NCBI GenBank assembly: GCA_018292915.2 | Contig: JACVVK020000015.1 | Coordinates: 1,143,501 to 1,207,500 of the forward strand | DNA length: 64,000 bases | DNA from: Batillaria attramentaria | Lineage: Eukaryota > Mollusca > Gastropoda > Batillariidae | Reading direction: 5' to 3' | Shown here: piece by piece, positions 53,514 through 64,000 of the stretch | How positions within the stretch are numbered: position 1 is the stretch's first letter | Layout of the letters: every line of letters begins with the position of its first letter | Made by a program: the position numbers and the translations under genes | Notes under the pieces: generated by a model | Told to the model about the DNA's origin: nothing | What the model saw: only the letters and a program-made list of their open reading frames with translations | The model's database searches: none

Positions 53514-54190
53514 TCATATACTCGTGTCTGCTGCAATAAGAGCCGCCAAAGAACTTTAAATCTTGTCTGTTTTTCGCATACAGGGCACAAACCGAAAAAA
53601 AAGTCAAAAACTCATGCGTGGTACGAAATGTGTTAAATAACTGAGCTTTGCTGACCCTTCGCACCACATGACTGTAACGTGTTGATGACCGGGTATGTGA
53701 GAGAATGCGTGTGATCCAACATACGGGGTATTCGATCATTCAAACAGCCAAAGACACCGGAACGAAAAGCAAAAAACATTACTAAAGCCCCTCTAAAACA
53801 CTTTAAAAAAAAAATCCAGACGTGTCTACGTTGGACAAAAGTAAATTTCTGCATATCGATAGGTTCACTGAGGTATTTCTCAGAGGTATTCACACACACA
53901 AAAAAAAAGGAAAAAAGTCAGACACTTTGAATTCCACGTTTGATAAAGGTAAATTTCTGCATATTGACATCTTCGCTAAGGCAACATCTTCCTCGGGTGT
54001 AGCAAGTGTATGTACATACACGGCGCGAATAGGAGGCCGTTGGGTTGGTGGTAGGAGGGGGGGGGGCGGGATGGGTAGGAGTGCAGATCGTGAGGGGGGG
54101 GGAGGGGGGCACGGTGGGAGATGGGGGGAGGGGGGGTTAACGTGCAGATCGACTAAGCAAGTGTGTACAACTGAGGGAGCTCTGGACCGC
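53514..54190. other. stretch with a SINE A fragment and G-rich tract
   Basis: 53640-53722 matches the middle of SINE family A (GACCCTTCGCACCACATGAC, GAGAGAATGCGTGTGAT). 53823-53852 and 53932-53973 are a diverged direct repeat (GTAAATTTCTGCATATYGA). 54050-54140 is G-rich. No gene is seen. Confidence 0.55.
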
Positions 54191-55080
54191 TTAACCTTCA
54201 CCGGGCTATGTGGGTCATTTAGGACCCAGAAGGGTGTTTAACTCTAATTATCTCCTGAACTATTGGGAATTTTTCAGTCAAACTTTAAGTATTCCTCAAA
54301 CTCCTAAAAGATCACATTTTCCCAAAATCTGGTACTATTTGGTAAAAAAATAAACAAATAAACAATGTCTGATTTTGAACACCACACAAACAACAACGTG
54401 GGTCGTTTAAGACCCATACTTTTTACAGAGAGAGAATAGCGAATATTCCTGTCAGGACGATGTGGGTCGTTCAAGACCCATGCATTTCAAAGAGAGATTC
54501 AGCTGATTCTTCATGTCTGGATGATGTGGGTCTTTCAGGACCCATACCTTTTGTGACGAATAAAGTACAGCATTGCACGTACCTCATCTCAATCTTCTCA
54601 TTTATTGTATTTTGTGTTTGTTTTCCTTGCGAAGGAAACTGAGTTCTCTCTCATAATCCAGTCTGTTTCGGTATAGTTCCTTGAAAGTGAGGAACTTTCC
54701 AATTCTCCTTTTTCCAAGAAATCAAGAAGTATCACCAGAAACAAAAGCAATATGACTGGAAAATGAACTTTCATTATCTTATTTGGGCAAAACCATATGC
54801 AGATGCTTACGTTTCTGAGAAAAATCTGAAATCTTGGAGGCATTGTTCTTGGAATCGTGCCAGCTAATTCTAAGAATCCAGCCACTGAGCATCGTTCTTG
54901 GAAGCGTACCAGCAAATATTCAGATTTACAATTCAATATACAGTTACCCTCTTTTGGAGATTCCTTATCTGGGAAGGCCTTTGGGCCAAGACAGGCAAGT
55001 GAACATTGGCAGCAACATGGCTCTCCAGTTAGCAACACACTTCTTCAAAACAGGTCGCAATGTCACTTGTGACAATTATA

Positions 55081-56651
55081 TACTACTCCACATTTGCTTT
55101 GCATCACTACAAAGACTGTTGAATAGACAATTTGCTTTTATTTCATTATGGTAAATACATTGCAATCCTCGGGCATGAGGCAACAAAACAGAACAATCAT
55201 AACCGAAAATTTCATTCAAAAAACAGTTGAAAAGACAGAAGTCCCAGCCTACCCTCAAAATCAGGGATATTCAGCATATGGGCAGAAAAAGGTGGTGTCA
55301 TTCAAAAGCGAACAAGGTGTTGCTGAACGAGATGAAAATTAATGGAATGTCAGTATCGCGTGTGACCTCCTCGAGCCGGAATGACAGCCTGACAGCGCCG
55401 CCTCATGAACAGATGAGGTTCCGGATCGTCTGTTGGGGGATCTGGTCCCACTCCTGCTGAAGGGCCTGTCCAAGCTGCACCAGCGTGCGGGATGGGGTGA
55501 CACGTGCACGTACAGATCGTCCGATCATGTCCCAAACGTGTTCAATTGGATTGATCCGGGGACCTGGCTGGCCACTCCATGCGCTCCATGGATTCCTCTT
55601 CTAGGTACTGGTCCACAATGCGTGCTCTGTGTGGGCGGGCGTTGTCGTACATGAGACCAATGACGCCAGCGTAGGGTCTCACGACAGGGTCCAAAATCTC
55701 ATCCCGGTACCGTATTGCCGTCAGCGTGCCGTTCCAGAACACGTGGAGGTCGGTCTTGCCCTAAACACTGATACCACCCCAGACCATCAGGGAACCGCCG
55801 CCATACCGGTCGTGCTGGGCCACAAAGGCATTGTGGAATCGTTGATTTCTACGTCTCCACACTCTCTGGCGATGATCTGTCATGTCCAGGCAAAACCTTG
55901 ACCCGTCCGTGAACAAGACGGGCGTCCATTCCGCGACGGCCGGTCCACCTTGCGTGCTGCTGTGCCCAGGCAAGTCTTCCTCTCCTGTGTTGCTGAGTCA
56001 AAGGAACGCGGATTGTGAGGGCTCTGGAGCTTAGGCCAGCCTCATGAAGTCTCCTCCTCACAGTTTCAGTAGAAATCCGACTCCCAGTTGCATGGCGGAG
56101 GTCATTTTGGAGCTGAGTCGCGTTCCAGAAGGGGTGTCGGTGAGCCTGCATGACGAGGAATCCGTCTTCTCGCTGAGTTGTGATACGAGTTCTGCCACCA
56201 GAATGCCTTCGTGAGACAGTCCCTGTAGTCCGGTAGCGATTCCATAGTCGTGAGATGACACTTTGCGTGACATTGACAGCTTGAGCCACCTGACGCTGAG
56301 AAGACCCAGCCTCCAGCATCCCGACACCTCTGGCCATCTCAGTGTCAGTCAAACGTCTCTGGAGCAGTTGTCGAGACATGGTGTAGCAGCAAGCAAGACC
56401 AAAATGACACTAATCTTTTTCCCATCACTAAACCAGATTTTGCCATGAGCACTATTCACGAGCAAATTTGAGGGTTATGGTGGTCAACTGCATTATGATG
56501 CATGGCGTGCACACAATTCACGAAGTTGGCAATGTCATTACAATCAATAATCATGCCCGTACCCGTAAAAAGCAACAACAATTGCAAATCTAGCAGTGGG
56601 CTTTAATCAATCCCGAAACGAATGGTGATGCAAAGCAAATGTGGAGTAGTA
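55081..56651 (-). mobile_element. Tc1/mariner transposon nested in the piggyBac transposase
   Basis: Perfect 27-bp terminal inverted repeats begin TACTACTCCACATTTGC (55081-55107 and 56625-56651), with TA at both flanks. The 1571-bp length and a single minus-strand transposase fit Tc1/mariner. Confidence 0.9.
55350..56379 (-). pseudogene. Tc1-like transposase, several frameshifts
   Basis: Pieces in three frames: the DNA-binding N-terminus (MSRQLLQRRLTDTEMARGVG, GSSQRQVAQAVNVTQSVISR) from 56379; the first catalytic Asp in VLFTDGSRFCLDM near 55920; WGGIS; then YDNARPHRARIVDQYL with the second Asp near 55640; WPARSPDQSN; and the end CQAVIPARGGHTRY at 55350. The usual length is about 340 residues and all domains can be found, but at least three frame breaks make it inactive. 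Confidence 0.88.
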
Positions 56652-57362
56652 TATTTCACGGACCTTGTCCTTGCAGAAACTCTTCTCAAAAATGGTCTGA
56701 CAATTGTAGGCACAGTGAGAACCAACAAAAGGTTTCTGCCTGTGCCTTTCAAATCGGACAAAAGCCAGGGTCTCCATGAGAGCCAGGTTGCATACCGCCA
56801 GTCAACCACTATGGTCAGCTACCAAAGCAAACGAAACAAGAACACTGTTGCGCTGAGCACTATGCACGATGAGGGCATCATCGATGCAAGTACGCGTAAA
56901 CGGAAACCAGAAATGGTTTTGTTCTACAATGAAACGAAAGGCTCTGTGGATGCCATGGACAAGCTGGCCCACACCTACACAATGAAGAGAAAAAGACAGA
57001 GATGGCCAATGGCCATGTTTGCCAATGTGCTTGACCTGGCAACAATAGCTGCCCGTTGCGTGTTCCGCATAAAATTTCCCCCAAGGATTCCCGTGGTGGG
57101 TTCATAAGGCATCTGAGCAAGCAACTCATGCTCGCACACTTAGAGCGCCGAGTTGAGAACGTGTATCTGCCCAGACAGCTGTAAGAATAATAATAAGGAT
57201 AAGAATAATTATTAAAATCCCTCTTTGAAAAGTATGGGTCCAAAACGACCCACATAGTCGGAATAGGAATAATCACCAAAATCGTTCTTTGAAAAGTATG
57301 GGTCCTAAACGACCCACATCGGCGTTTGTGTGTAGTCAAAAGTCCAGCCCGGTGAAGGTTAA

Positions 57363-58159
57363 ACTAGCTGTTCATTTTAGCTCTCGAAATAAACAGCAAA
57401 CATGTAATTTCCATATCAGCCAGTTTGTCTCTACCCATCCCCCAACCCCCATCCCCCCACCCCTTCCCAACACTCAACCCTCCTCCCCCACTCCCACAAT
57501 TTCCCTGATCCCCAAGTCAAGTCATAATGAGTACCAGAACCTGGATTCGCAGAATATTTCAAACACCTACATAATTTCTCACAATTTTGAGGGAAGGCTG
57601 TCGTCCTTTTCAAAAGTACTGGAAATATCATTATACTAGGCAAAGGATTATCTTTTTTACTATGGTAATACTTGAGAAACAACCTTTCCAAGAAGTCCGC
57701 CCCATCCCGTTTATGACAGCCGTGTGTTCTGATACTTCCCAAACAAGCGCTTTTGATGTCATTGTCTTGCGTCACAATCATGCTGGTCAGTCATAATTAT
57801 TCGTCATTGAACTAGGTCTCTGGCGTCACTTTACACAACATATAGAAAAGGAAACGGTAATGACTTCACACAACATATAGTTCTGCGTCATTGGTTCTGT
57901 GTGTGAAATGACGTCACTTTGTACACAGAGCATATGGCAGCTGACCGGCATCGCAGGTAATCGGACAAGTTTTTTTTTCGATCGATATGCAGGGTTGATA
58001 ATTAGTTTGTTACCCAAGATGCGCCAAGGTCACGTGCTGGGCGCCTAACGTACTGAGTTTGCGTGTTGTTTTCAGTTTGAAGCACAAACAGGGCGTTTTA
58101 ATTTGCGTTAGAAAGAGTTTCTGTGAAAACAGACTTTGTCAGGTCAAAATTAATACGAT

Positions 58160-58215
<56 letters not shown>

Positions 58216-58414
58216 TGTGTGTGTGTGCGTCTGTGTGTGTCTGTGTGTGTGTGTGTCTGTGTGATGAGAGAGAGGGAGACGCACTTTGATTCCCTTTAAA
58301 AACTCGCGCTTGCCGTTGTGTTTGTCCCAGCCGCGTCACATGCCCGTTGCGTCTGTGAAGGGTGGAGAACAAGGAGAGAGCAGCAAAACAGTTCGGGGAC
58401 TTTAGTTTTTCCGT
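57363..58414. other. stretch without a recognised gene, upstream of the lectin gene
   Basis: Contains a C-rich segment (57433-57500), a short inverted pair of ACACAACATATAG (57834, 57871) and a (GT)n at 58160-58262. 58290-58414 is the likely promoter and 5' leader of the lectin gene; no TATA box is obvious. Confidence 0.45.
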
Positions 58415-62775
<4,361 letters not shown>

Positions 62776-62892
62776 GTGAGCAATGAAATGAAATGCAACT
62801 CAGTTTATTTGCCAAGGATAAAAAGATATAGGTACAACGACCTGTCTTCCATTTTGTCCTTGCTAAACTAGGACAACTAAACTGCAAAGAAA

Positions 62893-63294
62893 TAATAATA
62901 ATAATAATAATGAGTATTGTATAGGCGCTTTACCCAATTTCATGAATCGGCTCAAAGCGCCGCGAACTGAACCCAACACGCACGCTCACGTGAATCACAT
63001 GCATTCTCTCACACACTGGACATGAACACATTACAATCATGTGGTGCGAAGGGTCAGCTCAGCTATTTAAATTTCGGGATTTAGAATTGCATTTATTTTT
63101 CAAATGTGGTGGGCTGAACATTTCCAAAGCAGAGGGGGAGGAAGCCGGAGTACCCGGAGAGAACCCCCGACGATCGGCCCGAATGAACGGTGCCACATAC
63201 GAGAAGGAAAAATTCTTTGCCCCGAGTGGGACTCGAACCCCTGACCTCTCGCATTGGTGACAGGTCTCTTAACCACTAGACCACCGACCGCCCC
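62893..63294 (-). mobile_element. tRNA-derived SINE, family A, full length
   Basis: (ATT)n-type complement at 62893-62912, GGCTCAAAGCGCCGCGAACT, body, and the head complement ACTAGACCACCGACCGCCCC at 63275-63294, followed by a C run. It lies after exon 5 of the lectin gene, antisense to it. Confidence 0.9.
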
Positions 63295-63310
63295 CCCCCC
63301 CCCCCCCCAC

Positions 63311-64000
63311 ACACACACAGATAAATGATCAATACAATATAAAAGAAGCATAGTGATTAAAAACGGGTATAACGGGCAAAACAATCAAGGTAACTTCATG
63401 GACATATTGTTTGGCAGTGTAGATGTCTGACGGTAGTGTATACATATATAAATATTTATTTTATCAATATGATTCGGAACGTAACAGTCGGCTCTGGTAC
63501 TAGGGGTAAGGACCATAGCAGACGATTTTTTCTGCCGGCCAATCAGGCTCCAGCGAAATGCTGACCAGAGCGGGCATGCGCACTGGTGCCCTCTTCCTGC
63601 TGAATTTTCACAAGACGACTGCTTGTCCGGGTCGCTACATTTTTTTAAAATAAATATACATATAAACTGTCGAGAGGTAAGATGTGTGAATATCGCAAAA
63701 CTTTTGAGAAGAAAATGTTATGCGTTATGGGTGATAGGGTTTATTCGGCCTGGTCTAGTGGGTTTGATGTAATAAGTGCTTGTGCAGCCGGCCCCTGAAA
63801 GAATTCACAGACTTGGTGGATTTTAAAGTTTTTTTTGAAGCAGATTCCATTCCCTTGCCCCAGCAAGCAAGTTAGCTAGCTAGCTAGCAAATAAGCTAGC
63901 CAACAAGCCGGAGGGCGGACAGAATTAACATGTCACCCACAACTGACCCGCCTGATTCGCCATGGCGACCCCTTTGATTTCTTTCTGCCATGCAATGTCA
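63311..64000. other. right-edge stretch without a recognised gene
   Basis: Intron or flank of the lectin gene. Contains a GCTA-rich palindromic patch (GTTAGCTAGCTAGCTAGC, 63871-63888). The missing last exon of the C-type lectin domain was not found here. Confidence 0.5.

Larger units (their letters stand above)
54966..57107 (+). pseudogene. piggyBac transposase, interrupted and truncated
   Basis: Two pieces. 54966-55079 reads YLGRPLGQDRQVNIG and TGRNVTCDNY. 56655-57107 continues FTDLVLAETLLKNGLTIVGT, RNKNTVALSTMH, KPEMVLFYNETKGSVDAMDK and RWPMAMFANVLDL to a stop. These are the last two catalytic-Asp regions (DNY and VDAMD) of the piggyBac DDD fold. The N-terminal half of the usual roughly 580-residue protein is missing, and a Tc1/mariner element sits exactly after DNY. 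The two pieces are two bases out of frame with each other across the target site. Confidence 0.85.
54191..57362. mobile_element. piggyBac-family transposon, 3.2 kb, TTAA-flanked, with nested Tc1/mariner
   Basis: TTAA stands at 54191-54194 and 57359-57362. Just inside, the terminal inverted repeats are CCTTCACCGGGCT and its complement. Sub-terminal palindromes of the type GTGGGTCATTTAGGACCCA occur four times on the left (54210, 54399, 54462, 54526) and twice on the right (57236, 57299). Without the nested element it would be about 1.6 kb, so internal sequence has been lost. Confidence 0.88.

Noticed and set aside
55596..55742. Separate small genes in 55350-56379
   Set aside because: All frames there are frameshifted pieces of one Tc1-like transposase or its antisense shadows.

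Overview
The window is a piece of a large, repeat-rich animal nuclear genome, most likely a mollusc and probably a gastropod. Genes are split into short exons by long introns with GT-AG borders. Ependymin-related secreted proteins are clustered, as is common in molluscs. A PAN/apple plus C-type lectin gene is present. Much of the DNA consists of tRNA-derived SINEs, LINE tails ending in (ATT)n, and long (GT)n and (CT)n microsatellites. The species assignment is inference; there is no marker gene here that settles it.

Layout. 1-264 (minus) holds an unrecognised exon running off the left edge. 0.3-9 kb is mostly repeats, with one unplaced ORF at 5736-6212. 9.0-17.7 kb (minus) is a cluster of ependymin-related genes: gene A (15106-17739, five exons, 204 residues, intact), gene B (9376-13448, same five-exon structure, one frameshift), and an orphan copy of exon 2 (8985-9095). 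17.7-18.7 kb is a divergent promoter region with a YY1-type motif. 18.7-28.4 kb (plus) is a complete nine-exon gene for TFIIIC subunit 5 (GTF3C5, 512 residues). Its introns carry SINEs, a 109-base G run, two large foldbacks and a 466-bp piggyBac-type MITE.

28.4-35.4 kb is intergenic and carries three separate tandem arrays (22-, 69- and 137-bp units). 35.4-45.7 kb (plus) holds four exons of a zinc-finger protein with a C-terminal region that resembles tyrosine recombinases. Its introns host a solo LTR (38203-38928), an array rich in TCAAGGTCA, an L2/CR1-type LINE, and a second LTR-like element (43943-45148). 47.3-53.5 kb is a nest of SINEs containing a nearly intact 3.3-kb RTE-type LINE with a 12-bp target duplication. 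54.2-57.4 kb is a TTAA-flanked piggyBac element whose transposase is split by a Tc1/mariner element. 58.4-62.8 kb (plus) is a secreted PAN/apple and C-type lectin gene whose last exon(s) lie past the right edge.

The four recognisable host genes are not functionally linked: extracellular ependymin-type proteins, a Pol III transcription factor, a recombinase-like nuclear protein and a lectin. What ties the window together is the mobile-element ecology. At least four tRNA-headed SINE families occur; one has a tail like that of the local L2/CR1 LINE. Several insertions can be dated relative to each other because they are nested. No CRISPR array, operon, rRNA or convincing functional tRNA gene was seen.
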